A DNA stretch of 64,000 nt from Actinomycetes bacterium (GCA_021850325.1 JAJZMF010000016.1:1-64000); one strand, 5' to 3'. Shown: positions 16,215 to 25,423, numbered from the stretch's first letter. Notes: generated by a model not told the origin, from the letters alone. Numbers and translations are program-made.

Positions 16215-17765
16215 TCACCGCCTCCCGCGGGCCGCGGCCCGGGCCGCGGCGACCCGACGCGCACCGGGCACGGCCGCCAGCAGGGCCGCCGCCTTGTTGT
16301 TGCACTCGAGGTCCTCGGCGCTGGCCACGCTGTCGGCCACGATACCGGCACCGGCTTGCACGCTGGCCCGCCCACCCGGCCCGATGAGCATGGTCCGGAT
16401 GGCAATGGCGGTGTCGACGTTGCCCGAGAAGTCGATGTAGCCCACGACGCCTGCATAGGGGCCACGGCGTACCGGCTCCAGTTCGTCGATGATCTCCATG
16501 GCCCTCACCTTGGGGGCCCCCGATACCGTCCCGGCAGGCAGGGTGGCCCGGAGCACGTCCACCGGCCCCAGGCCGGGGCGCAGGCGGCCCGACACCTGCG
16601 AGGTCATGTGCATGACGTGGCTGTAGCGCTCCAGGGTCATCAGCTCGTCGACGGTCTCCGAGCCGTACTCGACCACCCGGCCCACGTCGTTGCGCGCCAG
16701 GTCGACCAGCATCACGTGCTCCGCCCGCTCCTTGGGGTGCTCGACCAGTTCAGCCGCCAGCCGGCGGTCGTCGGCCTCGGTGCGGCCCCGGCGGCGGGTG
16801 CCGGCTATGGGGCGCGAGGTGACCAGGCCGTCACGTACCCGCACCATGGGCTCGGGCGAGGAGCCCACTACGGCCAGCCCGGGGTACTGCAACAGGTACA
16901 TGTAGGGGCTCGGGTTGACCTGGCGCAGGGAGCGGTAGAGGTCCAGCGGCTCGGCCTCCAGTTGGAGGTCGAAGCGCTGTGACAGCACCACCTGGAAGAT
17001 GTCCCCGGCCAGGATGTGCTCCCGCGCCACCTCCACGGCCGCGGCGTAGCTCTCGGGCGAGGTGCGCCGTACGGCCTCGGGCAGCTCGTCGTCCCGCTCG
17101 GGGGGCTGGACGACGGGCTCGTCGATGGGCCGGGCACCTTGGGCCGCGAAATCGTCCAGGCGCTCGACGGCGCCGTCGTAGAGACGTCCGAGCTCGGCTT
17201 CGTCGGCCCCCGCAGGGACGGGCACGGCCTCGACCAGGGTGACCCGTTGGCGCCAGGAGTCGTAGGCCGCCACCTGGCCCACGACCGAGACGACGGCAGT
17301 CGGGTAGCCCAGGTCGTCGGGTGGGGCCGCCGGCAGGTGCTCAACTTCGCGCACCACGTCGTAGCCCAGGTAGCCCACCAGGCCCCCGTGCAAGGGCGGC
17401 AGCCCGGGCAGGGACGGTGAGCGGTAGTGCCCGAGGAGGGCCTCGATGGCCTCCAGGACACCGCCCTCGGGGCGCAGGCGGACGGGAAGGTGCCCCTCCA
17501 CCTCCAGCCGGCCCGGGCGCGCCACGACCGTGGCCAGCGGCCGGCGCCCGATGAACGACCAGCGCCCCCAGGTGCCCGCGTGCTCCACCGATTCCAGGAT
17601 GAAGCCGGGCTCGTCCCCCACCAGGCGGGCAAACGCCGCCACGGGGGTGGTGAGGTCGGCCATGAGCTCCCGCCAGACGGGCACGATCGTCCAGGACCTG
17701 GCCAGCTCCACGAACTCCGCCCGGCTCGGGCGGGCCCGCGCCGTGGCCCCCACGTGCTCTCCCAC
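16215..17765 (-). CDS. trpE: anthranilate synthase component I
   Basis: TrpE makes anthranilate from chorismate using ammonia supplied by TrpG. The product is about 516 residues from the GTG at 17765 (another GTG at 17753). The chorismate-binding half is intact: PIAGTRRRGRT, HVMLVDLARNDVG, THE-like YSHVMHMTSQVSG, LPAGTVSGAPKVRAMEIIDELEP and IRTMLIGPGG. The N-terminal half has the feedback-site type LESVEHAGTWGRWSFIG. It follows hisI by 11 bp and precedes ygfZ. The trpG amidotransferase is not in the window, so TrpE must partner with one encoded elsewhere, possibly a PabA-type subunit. Confidence 0.94.
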   Translation of the reverse strand: MGEHVGATARARPSRAEFVELARSWTIVPVWRELMADLTTPVAAFARLVGDEPGFILESVEHAGTWGRWSFIGRRPLATVVARPGRLEVEGHLPVRLRPEGGVLEAIEALLGHYRSPSLPGLPPLHGGLVGYLGYDVVREVEHLPAAPPDDLGYPTAVVSVVGQVAAYDSWRQRVTLVEAVPVPAGADEAELGRLYDGAVERLDDFAAQGARPIDEPVVQPPERDDELPEAVRRTSPESYAAAVEVAREHILAGDIFQVVLSQRFDLQLEAEPLDLYRSLRQVNPSPYMYLLQYPGLAVVGSSPEPMVRVRDGLVTSRPIAGTRRRGRTEADDRRLAAELVEHPKERAEHVMLVDLARNDVGRVVEYGSETVDELMTLERYSHVMHMTSQVSGRLRPGLGPVDVLRATLPAGTVSGAPKVRAMEIIDELEPVRRGPYAGVVGYIDFSGNVDTAIAIRTMLIGPGGRASVQAGAGIVADSVASAEDLECNNKAAALLAAVPGARRVAAARAAARGRR

Positions 17766-17776
17766 GACGCGCCGGC

Positions 17777-18163
17777 TCAGGCGACGGAGCCGCTGGCGGC
17801 CCCTCCGGCCTGGCCGAAGTTGCGGTAGAAGCAGGACTTCGCGCCCGTGTGGCAGGCCCCGGCCCCCTCCTGGTCGACCACGAACAGCAGCGTGTCGCCG
17901 TCGCAGTCGTAGTAGGCGCCACGCACCCACTGGCGCTCTCCCGAGGTGTCCCCCTTGCGCCACCGCTCTCCCCGGCTGCGGGACCAGAACACGGTACGGC
18001 CCGACTCCAGCGTCTCGCGCAGGGTGTCCTCGTTCATCCAGGCCATCATCAGGACCTGGCCCGAGCCGTGCTCCTGGACGATGGCGGGCACGAGCCCGTC
18101 GGAGTTGTACTTGACGGCGGCGTACTGCTCGGGCGTGGCGGGCACCGGGGTGGCTTCGAACAT
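17777..18163 (-). CDS. hisI: phosphoribosyl-AMP cyclohydrolase
   Basis: HisI opens the adenine ring of phosphoribosyl-AMP in histidine synthesis. The 128-residue product has [39 protein letters not shown], the metal-binding [15 protein letters not shown] and [11 protein letters not shown] with zinc-type cysteines. It is a single-domain HisI; no fused HisE domain follows. I chose the ATG at 18163 because TAGCAT lies 7 bases before it; an ATG at 18172 overlaps that hexamer. It sits away from the main his cluster, in front of trpE. Confidence 0.93.
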   Translation of the reverse strand: MFEATPVPATPEQYAAVKYNSDGLVPAIVQEHGSGQVLMMAWMNEDTLRETLESGRTVFWSRSRGERWRKGDTSGERQWVRGAYYDCDGDTLLFVVDQEGAGACHTGAKSCFYRNFGQAGGAASGSVA

Positions 18164-18170
18164 GGCCCCC

Positions 18171-18176
18171 ATGCTA
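18171..18176 (-). promoter_or_regulatory. -10-like hexamer of hisI
   Basis: TAGCAT on the minus strand, 7 bases before the hisI ATG at 18163, without a Shine-Dalgarno sequence in between. Confidence 0.4.
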
Positions 18177-18216
18177 ACGACGCACCCGGTCGGCGCCGGA
18201 CCGGCCGGAGGCGGCC

Positions 18217-18561
18217 TCAGCCCCCGGCCATCGCTCCCACCACGACGTAGGCCAGCTCCCCCCGCGCCACCGCTTCGGGGAGCAGGTCGTCGGGGGAGGC
18301 GTTGGAGAGGTCCTCCTCTCCGACATAGAAGCGGACGAAGGCTCGCCGTCGTCCCGTCCTGCGGTCCCGCAGCGTGCCCACCAGTCCCGGGTGCAGGGCT
18401 TCGAGGGCGTCGAGCACGGTCCTCTGGGTCACGGGGCCCTGCACCAGGAGGCCGACTTCCGCCGGCGCACCGGCGAGCTCGCGCAACTGGGCCGGCAGGT
18501 GCAACCGGACTGGCCGGGCCCCGGCGCTCACGGCCCCCCCGCTCACGGCCCCGGCGCTCAC
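18217..18561 (-). CDS. ThiS/MoaD-family ubiquitin-like protein
   Basis: This 114-residue protein starts with a GTG that overlaps the stop of the BNR-repeat gene as GTGA. After a low-complexity Ala/Gly leader it has a beta-grasp pattern ([43 protein letters not shown]) and ends in Gly-Gly (VGAMAGG), the terminus that ThiS and MoaD proteins use for adenylation and sulfur transfer. No ThiF/MoeB partner is in the window. Fixed pairing with a BNR-repeat protein suggests a shared but unknown job. Other molybdopterin or thiamine cluster genes are absent, so a plain MoaD or ThiS role is not supported. Confidence 0.82.
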   Translation of the reverse strand: MSAGAVSGGAVSAGARPVRLHLPAQLRELAGAPAEVGLLVQGPVTQRTVLDALEALHPGLVGTLRDRRTGRRRAFVRFYVGEEDLSNASPDDLLPEAVARGELAYVVVGAMAGG

Positions 18562-19679
18562 GCCAGGACCTGCGCCTCCACCGACAGCACCGCCGGCAGG
18601 TCGCGGGCCGCGCAGGCCCAGTTGTCACCGCCGTCGGCCGAGACGTAGACCTGGCCTCCGGTGGTCCCGAAGTAGACACCGCACTCGTCGAGGGTGTCAA
18701 CCGCCATGGCGTCCCGGAGGACGTCGACATAGCAGTGCTCCTGGGGCAGGCCCCGGGTGAGAGGCTCCCATTCCCCGCCCCCCGAACGCGAACGGTAGAC
18801 AGCCAGTCGGCCGTCGGGCGGGTAGTGCTCCGAATCGCTCTTGATGGGCACCACGTAGACCGTCTCGGGCTCGTGGGCGTGGACGCCGATGCAGAAGCCG
18901 AAGTCGCTGGGCAGGTCACCGCTCACCTCGTGCCAGTTCCAGCCGCCGTCATCGCTCCGCATGACGTCCCAGTGCTTCTGCATGTAGATGGTCTCCGGTC
19001 GCGACGGGTGTGCGGCCAGGTGGTGGACGCAGTGGCCGACCTCCGCGTCCGGGTCGGCGAGGACGCCTCCGGAGCTGAGGCCTCTGTTGGCCGCCTTCCA
19101 GGTCCCTCCCGAGTCGTCGCTGCGGAACACACCGGCGGCGGAGATGGCGACCACGAGCCGCTCGGGCTCGAGCGGGCTCAGGAGCACCGTGTGCAGGCAG
19201 AGCCCGCCCGCACCCGGCTGCCACCCCGCTGCCGACGGGTGCGCCCGGAGGCCTGCCACCTCGGACCAGGTCATGCCTCCGTCCCCGGAACGGAACAGGG
19301 CCGCGTCCTGGGCACCCGCCCACACGACGTCGGGGTCGGAGGGTGACGGCTCGATGTGCCACACCCGGGTGAACTCGAAGGGCCGGGGCGTGCCGTCGTA
19401 GAAGAGGTGGTCCGCCGGTCCGCCGTCGGCGTAGTGGAAGTCGTTGCCCACTGCGGCCCAGGTGCGCCCGGCGTCGTCCGAACGCTGCACCACCTGGCCG
19501 AACCACCCGTTGGACTGAGAAGCCCAGATCCGCTCGGGCGCCGCCGGCGAGGCGGCCATGTGGTAGACCTCCCAGCCGGCGAAGAACGGCCCCTGGACCT
19601 GCCAGTTGCGCCGCGCCTCGTCCGAGGTGAGCACAAAACCGCCCTTGCGGGTACCGACCAGCAGCCTCACTCCGCTCAT
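18558..19679 (-). CDS. BNR/WD40-like repeat beta-propeller protein
   Basis: The 373-residue protein contains several BNR-type Asp-box-like repeats ([64 protein letters not shown]), the signature of sialidase- or photosystem-assembly-like propellers. There is no signal peptide, so it is probably cytoplasmic. The ATG at 19679 has GGGAGG eight bases upstream. It overlaps the ThiS/MoaD-like gene by four bases and follows the groES-like gene by about 95 bp. No catalytic sialidase residues can be assigned, so an enzyme name is not justified. Confidence 0.85.
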   Translation of the reverse strand: MSGVRLLVGTRKGGFVLTSDEARRNWQVQGPFFAGWEVYHMAASPAAPERIWASQSNGWFGQVVQRSDDAGRTWAAVGNDFHYADGGPADHLFYDGTPRPFEFTRVWHIEPSPSDPDVVWAGAQDAALFRSGDGGMTWSEVAGLRAHPSAAGWQPGAGGLCLHTVLLSPLEPERLVVAISAAGVFRSDDSGGTWKAANRGLSSGGVLADPDAEVGHCVHHLAAHPSRPETIYMQKHWDVMRSDDGGWNWHEVSGDLPSDFGFCIGVHAHEPETVYVVPIKSDSEHYPPDGRLAVYRSRSGGGEWEPLTRGLPQEHCYVDVLRDAMAVDTLDECGVYFGTTGGQVYVSADGGDNWACAARDLPAVLSVEAQVLA

Positions 19680-19774
19680 GGAGCGCCTCCCGGCTCGACC
19701 GGCCGCCAGGGCCGCTGCGGGGAGCCTACCCGGGCGGGCAGGCCGGCACCATAGGCAAGCCTAAGACCGGGCTC

Positions 19775-20110
19775 CTACAGGTACAGGCCGGTGCTGTCGG
19801 TCACCCTCTCTGCCGCCACGGCATGGATGTCACGCTCGCGCAGGATGAGGTAGTTGTCGCCCTGGACCTCCACCTCGAAGCGGTCCTCGGGGTTGAACAG
19901 CACCTGGTCGCCGGGCTTGATCGAGCGCACGTGGGGACCGGTGGCCACCACCTCGGCCCAGCTGAGCCGGCGCGGCACCTCCGCGGTGGCCGGGATCAGG
20001 ATCCCGGACTTGGACTTACGCTCGCCCTCCGACCGCGGGACCTGGACCAGCAACCGGTCGGTGAGCATCTGGATCGCCTGCTTGGGCGGCACGGACGGAG
20101 CTGAGGCCAT
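19775..20110 (-). CDS. GroES-like co-chaperonin
   Basis: The 111-residue product matches the GroES fold: LTDRLLVQVPRSEGERKSKSGILIPATA, then the core AEVVATGPHVRSIKPGDQVLFNPEDRFEVEVQGDNYLILRERDIHAV (positions 50-98). It has an extra 15-residue N-terminus and a C-terminal tail after the usual end. The mobile loop ERKSKSGILIPATA is present. There is no groEL next to it; it stands inside the his cluster between hisF and the BNR gene. It may be a second or specialised co-chaperonin. The ATG at 20110 is preceded by TAGCTT seven bases upstream. Confidence 0.85.
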   Translation of the reverse strand: MASAPSVPPKQAIQMLTDRLLVQVPRSEGERKSKSGILIPATAEVPRRLSWAEVVATGPHVRSIKPGDQVLFNPEDRFEVEVQGDNYLILRERDIHAVAAERVTDSTGLYL

Positions 20111-20117
20111 CCCCGGC

Positions 20118-20123
20118 AAGCTA
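20118..20123 (-). promoter_or_regulatory. -10-like hexamer of the groES-like gene
   Basis: TAGCTT on the minus strand, 7 bases before the ATG at 20110 and overlapping the hisF stop codon; it may give the groES-like gene its own transcript. Confidence 0.4.
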
Positions 20124-20906
20124 GCGCGCCGGCGGCCCCACCGGCCGCACAACCACCCCCGCCCTGGCCATGGCCTGCTTGGCCTGGGCCACGCTCACCT
20201 CGCCGAAGTGGAAGATGGAGGCGGCCAGGACGGCGTCGGCGCCTCCGATCACGGCCCCGTCCACCAGGTCGCCGACGCCTCCCACACCCCCGCTCGCCAC
20301 CACCGGTACCGAGGTGGCGTCCACCACCGCCCTGGTCAGCTCCAGGTCGAAACCCTGGCGGGTGCCGTCGCGGTCCATCGAGTTGAGCACCAGTTCCCCC
20401 GCCCCCAGCGCCTCGCACCGGCACGCCCACTCCAGGGCGTCGGTCCCGGTCGGGGTGCGCCCTCCCCGTACGTAGACCTCCCAGCGCGGGCTCGCCGAAC
20501 CGGTGTCCCGGCGCACGTCCATGCCCACCACCGCGCACTGTGACCCGAAGGTGCCCGCTATCTCGGAGACCAGCTCGGGGCGGGCTACCGCGGCCGAGTT
20601 GACGCTCACCTTGTCCGCCCCCAGGCGCAGCAGCTTGCGGGCGTCGTCGAGGGTGCGCACCCCACCTCCCACCGTGAGGGGGATGAACACCTCCTCGGCT
20701 GTGCGGGCCACCACGTCGTACATTGTCCGACGGTCCTGCGCCGAGGCCGTTATGTCGTAGAAGACCAGCTCGTCTGCTCCCTCGAGGTCGTAGCGGGCGG
20801 CCAGCTCCACCGGGTCGCCGGCGTCGCGCAGGCCCGTGAACCTGACGCCCTTCACGACCCGGCCGGCGTCCACGTCCAGGCAGGGGATGACCCGGACCGC
20901 CCTCAC
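20121..20906 (-). CDS. hisF: imidazole glycerol phosphate synthase cyclase subunit
   Basis: HisF uses ammonia from HisH to form imidazole glycerol phosphate and AICAR. The 261-residue product shows [19 protein letters not shown] with the catalytic Asp, [47 protein letters not shown] with the second catalytic Asp, and [13 protein letters not shown]. The GTG at 20906 overlaps the hisA stop as GTGA. The domain order and length are normal. Confidence 0.97.
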   Translation of the reverse strand: MRAVRVIPCLDVDAGRVVKGVRFTGLRDAGDPVELAARYDLEGADELVFYDITASAQDRRTMYDVVARTAEEVFIPLTVGGGVRTLDDARKLLRLGADKVSVNSAAVARPELVSEIAGTFGSQCAVVGMDVRRDTGSASPRWEVYVRGGRTPTGTDALEWACRCEALGAGELVLNSMDRDGTRQGFDLELTRAVVDATSVPVVASGGVGGVGDLVDGAVIGGADAVLAASIFHFGEVSVAQAKQAMARAGVVVRPVGPPAR

Positions 20907-21643
20907 CCGGGCAACCCCCGGCAGGCCGCCACGGCCTCGGCCACGCCGAAGCGGCCCTCGTAGATGGCCCGGCCGACGATGACGCCCGCCAGCTTGCGGC
21001 CACCGGCACTGAGCCAGGCCAGCTTGCGCACGTCGTCCAGGTGGCCGACCCCGCCCGATGCGATCACCGGCACCTCGGTGGCCTCCAGCAGGGCCCGGTA
21101 GCCGAGCAGGTCCGGGCCGACCATGAGGCCGTCCCGGGAGATGTCGGTGACCACGATGGCCGCCGCCCCGGCGCCCGCCAGCCCCGCCACCACGTCCTCC
21201 AGGCGGCGCCCCGACCTCTCCTCCCAGCCCTTCAGGCGCACCTCGCCCCCGAAGTGGTCCAGGCCGACGGCCACCCGCCCGGGCCACCGGGAGGAGACCT
21301 CGGACACCAGGCCCGGGTCCTGGACCGCCGCCGTGCCCATGACGACCCGGGCTACGCCGGCAGCGAAGAGCTCCTCGGCGTCCGCCAGGGAACGCACCCC
21401 GCCCCCAACCTGGACCGGGAGCCCGACGGCCCGTGCCAGCTCGGCCACCACGGCCCGGTTGTCACCCACGGCCCCTCGCGCCGCGTCGAGGTCGACGACG
21501 TGCAGCCAAGCGGCACCGCCGGCCTCGAAGGCCCTGGCCCGCTGGACGGGGTCGGTGCCGTACACGGTCTCCCGGCCGAAGTCCCCCTGGGCCAGGCGGA
21601 CACAGCGGCCCCCCCTCAGGTCGATAGCCGGGTAGAGGTCCAT
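20903..21643 (-). CDS. hisA: phosphoribosylformimino-5-aminoimidazole carboxamide ribotide isomerase
   Basis: HisA catalyses the Amadori step that gives the HisF/HisH substrate. The 246-residue barrel has [15 protein letters not shown] with the catalytic Asp, [45 protein letters not shown] and [12 protein letters not shown]. In some actinobacteria a HisA homologue (PriA) also does the TrpF step, but here a separate trpF exists, so a single role is likely. It starts two bases after the hisH stop and overlaps hisF. Confidence 0.95.
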   Translation of the reverse strand: MDLYPAIDLRGGRCVRLAQGDFGRETVYGTDPVQRARAFEAGGAAWLHVVDLDAARGAVGDNRAVVAELARAVGLPVQVGGGVRSLADAEELFAAGVARVVMGTAAVQDPGLVSEVSSRWPGRVAVGLDHFGGEVRLKGWEERSGRRLEDVVAGLAGAGAAAIVVTDISRDGLMVGPDLLGYRALLEATEVPVIASGGVGHLDDVRKLAWLSAGGRKLAGVIVGRAIYEGRFGVAEAVAACRGLPG

Positions 21644-21645
21644 GA

Positions 21646-22245
21646 CTAGGCGCAGGACCGCACGAAGTTGGCCAGCAGAGCCAGCCCGAGGGCGGACGAC
21701 TTCTCCGGGTGGAACTGTGTGGCCCAGAGAGGGCCCGCCTCGACAGCCGCCGCCACAGTCCCCCCGTAATCGCAGGTGGCCACGGTCTCGGGGCCCACCG
21801 GGGCCCGGTAGGAGTGCACGAAGTAGGCCCAGGCCCCCTCGGAGCAACCGGCAAAGAGCACGCTGCCGGGCCGGGTGACCTCGAGCAGGTTCCACTGCAT
21901 CTGCGGCCTTCGCACGCCCTCGGCCAGCATGCTCACCCGCCCCTCGAACAGGCCCAGGCCGGGCACGCCCGGGGACTCCTCGGACCCCTGGTAGAGCAGC
22001 TGCATGCCCACGCAGATGCCGAGGAAGGGGCGCCCGGAGCCTGCTGCCTGCTCAGCGGCCTCCCACATGCCACTGGCTGCCAGTTCGCTGCTGCAACGCC
22101 CGAAGTTGCCCACGCCCGGCAGTACGACGGCGTCGGCCGCGCCCACCTCGGCCGCGGTGGTCACCAGTCGGGCGTCTGCCCCGGCCCGGCACAATGCCTT
22201 CTCGGCCGACCGCAGGTTGCCGATCCCATAGTCGATGACGGCCAC
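21646..22245 (-). CDS. hisH: imidazole glycerol phosphate synthase glutaminase subunit
   Basis: HisH supplies ammonia to HisF. The 199-residue class I amidotransferase shows IDYGIGNLRSAEKAL, VVLPGVGNFG, the nucleophile Cys in FLGICVGMQLLYQGS, and the His-Glu pair in ATQFHPEKSS. The GTG start at 22245 lies 14 bp after hisB behind a G-rich stretch. The order hisB-hisH-hisA-hisF is the usual actinobacterial one. Confidence 0.97.
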   Translation of the reverse strand: MAVIDYGIGNLRSAEKALCRAGADARLVTTAAEVGAADAVVLPGVGNFGRCSSELAASGMWEAAEQAAGSGRPFLGICVGMQLLYQGSEESPGVPGLGLFEGRVSMLAEGVRRPQMQWNLLEVTRPGSVLFAGCSEGAWAYFVHSYRAPVGPETVATCDYGGTVAAAVEAGPLWATQFHPEKSSALGLALLANFVRSCA

Positions 22246-22259
22246 GAAGGGCCCCCCGC

Positions 22260-22865
22260 TCAGCTGAGTACCCCCTTGGTCGAGGGCACCCCTACCCCCT
22301 CGACCCTCACCGCGTCCCTCAACGCCCGGGCGACGGCCTTGAACGACGCCTCCAGGACATGGTGGGTGTTGCGGCCGCTGCGCTGGCGCACGTGCAGGGT
22401 CAGGCCCGCCGTGGTCACCAGCGCCCGCCAGAACTCCTCCGCCAGTTGCGGCTCGAACCCGGGCGTGCCCAGGGGGTGGGCGTCGCCGACAGCGCCGGTG
22501 AGGACCTCGTAGACGAGGTAGGGCCGGCCCGACAGGTCCACGGCCACCTCGATCAGCGCCTCGTCGAGCGGGACGGCGACCGAGGCGAAGCGCCTCACGC
22601 CCGCCTTGTCGCCCAGGGCCTCGCGCAGCGCCTCACCGAGCACCAGGCCCACGTCCTCCACCGTGTGGTGGGCGTCCACGTCCAGGTCACCCTCCGCCAG
22701 CACCTGCAGGTCGAGGCCTCCGTGCCGGCCCAGCTGGGCCAACATGTGGTCGAAGAAGGGCAGGCCTGTCGCCACCTCCACCTGGCCCGTCCCGTCCAGG
22801 CCCAGGCTCACCCGCACACGGGTCTCCTTGGTGGCCCGCTCCCTGCTCGCCGACCGTGCGCTCAT
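22260..22865 (-). CDS. hisB: imidazoleglycerol-phosphate dehydratase
   Basis: HisB dehydrates imidazole glycerol phosphate. The 201-residue product has FFDHMLAQLGRHGGLDL, the metal-binding DAHHTVEDVG and the second His cluster RNTHHVLEASFKAVARAL. It is the monofunctional form without a phosphatase domain. The ATG at 22865 has GGGAGG about eight bases upstream. A 64-bp gap separates it from hisC. Confidence 0.96.
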   Translation of the reverse strand: MSARSASRERATKETRVRVSLGLDGTGQVEVATGLPFFDHMLAQLGRHGGLDLQVLAEGDLDVDAHHTVEDVGLVLGEALREALGDKAGVRRFASVAVPLDEALIEVAVDLSGRPYLVYEVLTGAVGDAHPLGTPGFEPQLAEEFWRALVTTAGLTLHVRQRSGRNTHHVLEASFKAVARALRDAVRVEGVGVPSTKGVLS

Positions 22866-22929
22866 GCTGGCCTCCCTGCCCTCCTGGACCGGGCGCGGCC
22901 CGGGTGGGCACGCCCCGCCCCGGCCGTCC

Positions 22930-24030
22930 TCATGCCAGGACCTGGGCCAGGGCTGCCAGGAACGTACCATTTTCGCCCGGGGCCCCCACCGTCGTGCGCA
23001 GGTACCCCTCCATGCCGGGCAGGGTCGACATGTCCCGGACCAGCACGGAGCGCTCCACCAGTTCCTGCCAGACCTGGGCCCCCGGCTTGGCCAGAGGCCG
23101 CCAGAGCACGAAGTTGGCGTCCGAGGGCCACACCTCGACCGGCATCCCCCTGAGGGCCTCCACCAGCCGCTCGCGCTCGGCCACGATGGCCGCAACGTGC
23201 TCCTCCATCTGGGACGAGAAGCGCAGGGCCAGGCGTCCCGCCGCCTGCTTGAGGCTGTCGAGGTGGTACGGGAGGGCTACCCTCTCCATGACCTGGACCA
23301 CGGCGGGCGGGCCGACCATGTAGCCCAGGCGAAGCCCGGCCATGGCCCAGGTCTTGGAGTAGGTGCGCACCACGACCAGGGGCAACGCATCGCTCAGCAC
23401 TTCCAGGGCCGACCACGGGGCGAACTGCCCGTAGGCCTCGTCCACCACCACCAGGGCCCCCTCCGCCGCATCCAGGACAGCCTGCACGGTGGCCCGGCTC
23501 TCGCTCAGGCCCGTCGGGTTGTTGGGCGAGCACAGGAACACGATCGACGGCGACTCCCGCCGCACGGCCTCGGCCGCCTCTCGGGGGCCGAGCCGGAACC
23601 CCTCGTCCCGGCGTACCCGTACCACCTCGGTGCCGGTGAGGTGGGCGATGTGGGCGTGCAGGGCATAGGTGGGCTCGAACATGAGGGCCCGGCGCCCCGG
23701 GCCCCCGTAGCCCAGGCACAGGCACTGCAGCACTTCGTTGGACCCGTTGGCCGCGAAGACGCTCTCCATGGGCACGCCGTGGAGCTCCCCCAGGGCCAGG
23801 CGCAGTGCCCGGGCCGACCGGTCCGGGTAGCGGTTGAACGACATGTCGGAGGCCTCCGCCATGAGCGCCTCCAACCACTCCCGGGGGGGCGGGTAGGGCG
23901 ACTCGTTCGTGTTCAACCGGACCGCCACCGGCACCTGGGCCGAGTGGTAGCCCTCCTGCAGGCCGAGGTCCGGGCGCGGCGTGGGCCAGGCGCCCGCCCC
24001 GGCACCGACCTCGGGCGGCCGCGAGCTCAC
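22930..24030 (-). CDS. hisC: histidinol-phosphate aminotransferase
   Basis: This PLP aminotransferase makes histidinol phosphate. The 366-residue product has RLNTNESPYPPP, FNRYPDRSARALR, AANGSNEVLQ, FLCSPNNPTGLS, VVVDEAYGQFAP, and the PLP lysine in RTYSKTWAMAGLRLGY. The GTG at 24030 overlaps the hisD stop as GTGA. It is class I aminotransferase fold type I, of normal length. Confidence 0.95.
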   Translation of the reverse strand: MSSRPPEVGAGAGAWPTPRPDLGLQEGYHSAQVPVAVRLNTNESPYPPPREWLEALMAEASDMSFNRYPDRSARALRLALGELHGVPMESVFAANGSNEVLQCLCLGYGGPGRRALMFEPTYALHAHIAHLTGTEVVRVRRDEGFRLGPREAAEAVRRESPSIVFLCSPNNPTGLSESRATVQAVLDAAEGALVVVDEAYGQFAPWSALEVLSDALPLVVVRTYSKTWAMAGLRLGYMVGPPAVVQVMERVALPYHLDSLKQAAGRLALRFSSQMEEHVAAIVAERERLVEALRGMPVEVWPSDANFVLWRPLAKPGAQVWQELVERSVLVRDMSTLPGMEGYLRTTVGAPGENGTFLAALAQVLA

Positions 24031-25352
24031 CGGGGCGTCCCCGGAGTGCCTTCGGCCCTGATCAGGACCGAGCCTGCGTGGGCCGCCAGGCCCTCCGCCT
24101 CGGCGATGGCAGCCACGTGGGGGGCCACCCGTTGCAGCGCCGCACGGTCCAGGCTGACCACGTGGACCCGTTTGAGGAAGTCCGCGGTGCCGAGCGCGCT
24201 GGAGAAGCGGGCGCTGCGGGCCGTGGGCAGCACGTGGCTGGGGCCCGCCAGGTAGTCGCCCACGCTGGCCGGCGCCCAGGGCCCGCAGAAGACGGCACCC
24301 GCCGAGCGGACCATGGCCACCTGTGCCTCGGGATCCGCGGTCATGAGCTCGAGGTGCTCGGGTGCCACCACGTTGCACACTGCCATCGCCTGTGCGGGGC
24401 CGTCCACCACCACCGACCACCCTCCCTGCTCGAGGGTGGCTGTCACCTCCGCCCGCCGGGGCGAAGCGGCCACAAAGCGCTCGACTGCCAGCTCCACCGC
24501 CTCGGCCACGTCCTCGGACCAGCACACCAGCCAGGCCAGCCCGTCCGGGCCGTGCTCGGCCTGGACCACCAGGTCGAGGGCCGCGTAATCGGCCGGTGCG
24601 CTGCCGTCCGCCACGACCACGACCTCGGACGGCCCGGCAAAGGCCGCAGGCACCCCCACCAGGCCCTCCTCCGCCACCAGGCGCTGTGCGGTGGCGACGT
24701 AGAGGTTGCCCGGGCCCACGATGACGTCCACCGGGGCGACGGTCTCGGTCCCATAGGCCATGGCCGCGATGGCCTGCGCCCCGCCCACGGCGTAGACCTC
24801 GTCCACCTCGGCGATGGCCGCAGCGGCCAGGACGGCCGCCGGGGCCCTGCCGTCGGGCCCGGGGGGCGAGCACACCACCACCTCGTCCACGCCGGCCACC
24901 CGGGCGGGTACGGCCGTCATCACCACGGTCGACGCCAGGGGCGCCCGCCCTCCGGGCACGTAACAACCCGCCCGGGAGACCGGCACCGGTACCTCGCGGG
25001 TGACCACACCATCGGCCCCGATGTGCTCGAACCCTCGGTGGGCGTCACGCTCCGCCTGGTAGAAGCCCTTGACGGCGCGTGCCGCCTCCTCCAGCGCCCG
25101 GCGCAGCGCGGGCGGGACCGCCTCCAGGGCGGCCCTCACGTCCTCCGGCGGGACCCGCAAGGAGGCCGGGGTGACCCGGTCGAAGCGCTGGGTGAGCTCT
25201 GCCACGGCAGCATCGCCGCCCACCTTCACCTGGGCCAGCACCTCCCGCACCGTTTGCACGGGCCCCTCGCCGGCCAACCTGGGCGCTGGTAGAAGGCGGC
25301 GCAGGTCTCCTCTCACCCCGCGCAGGTCCAAACGTGTGAGCAGCCGTGCCAT
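24027..25352 (-). CDS. hisD: histidinol dehydrogenase
   Basis: HisD performs the last two oxidations to histidine with NAD and zinc. The 441-residue product contains the signature CYVPGGRAPLASTVVMTAVPA, GGAQAIAAMAYGTE, VGPGNLYVATAQRLV, FAGPSEVVVVAD, DLVVQAEHGPDGLAWLV and the late DYLAGPSHVLPTARSARFSS. I start it at the ATG at 25352, which has TAGCAT seven bases upstream; the open frame continues 23 codons further without family support. It is the first gene of the his run; hisG and hisE are not in the window. Confidence 0.96.
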   Translation of the reverse strand: MARLLTRLDLRGVRGDLRRLLPAPRLAGEGPVQTVREVLAQVKVGGDAAVAELTQRFDRVTPASLRVPPEDVRAALEAVPPALRRALEEAARAVKGFYQAERDAHRGFEHIGADGVVTREVPVPVSRAGCYVPGGRAPLASTVVMTAVPARVAGVDEVVVCSPPGPDGRAPAAVLAAAAIAEVDEVYAVGGAQAIAAMAYGTETVAPVDVIVGPGNLYVATAQRLVAEEGLVGVPAAFAGPSEVVVVADGSAPADYAALDLVVQAEHGPDGLAWLVCWSEDVAEAVELAVERFVAASPRRAEVTATLEQGGWSVVVDGPAQAMAVCNVVAPEHLELMTADPEAQVAMVRSAGAVFCGPWAPASVGDYLAGPSHVLPTARSARFSSALGTADFLKRVHVVSLDRAALQRVAPHVAAIAEAEGLAAHAGSVLIRAEGTPGTPR

Positions 25353-25359
25353 GGCCAAG

Positions 25360-25365
25360 ATGCTA
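25360..25365 (-). promoter_or_regulatory. -10-like hexamer of hisD and the his run
   Basis: TAGCAT on the minus strand, 7 bases before the hisD ATG, with no ribosome-binding site between them. Confidence 0.45.
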
Positions 25366-25409
25366 GCCAGGCCGCCGGAGAGACCATCCCGATCGCGCAG
25401 GCGCTCTGG

Positions 25410-25415
25410 CATGCT
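25410..25415 (+). promoter_or_regulatory. -10-like hexamer of the small gene at 25424
   Basis: CATGCT, 8 bases before the ATG at 25424. It is the same layout as at the other leaderless-type starts, which supports the small gene being expressed. Confidence 0.3.
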
Positions 25416-25423
25416 GGCCAACC

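Noticed and set aside
20903-21643. Calling hisA the dual-function PriA
   Set aside because: A separate, intact trpF is present in the trp operon, so the second activity is not needed.
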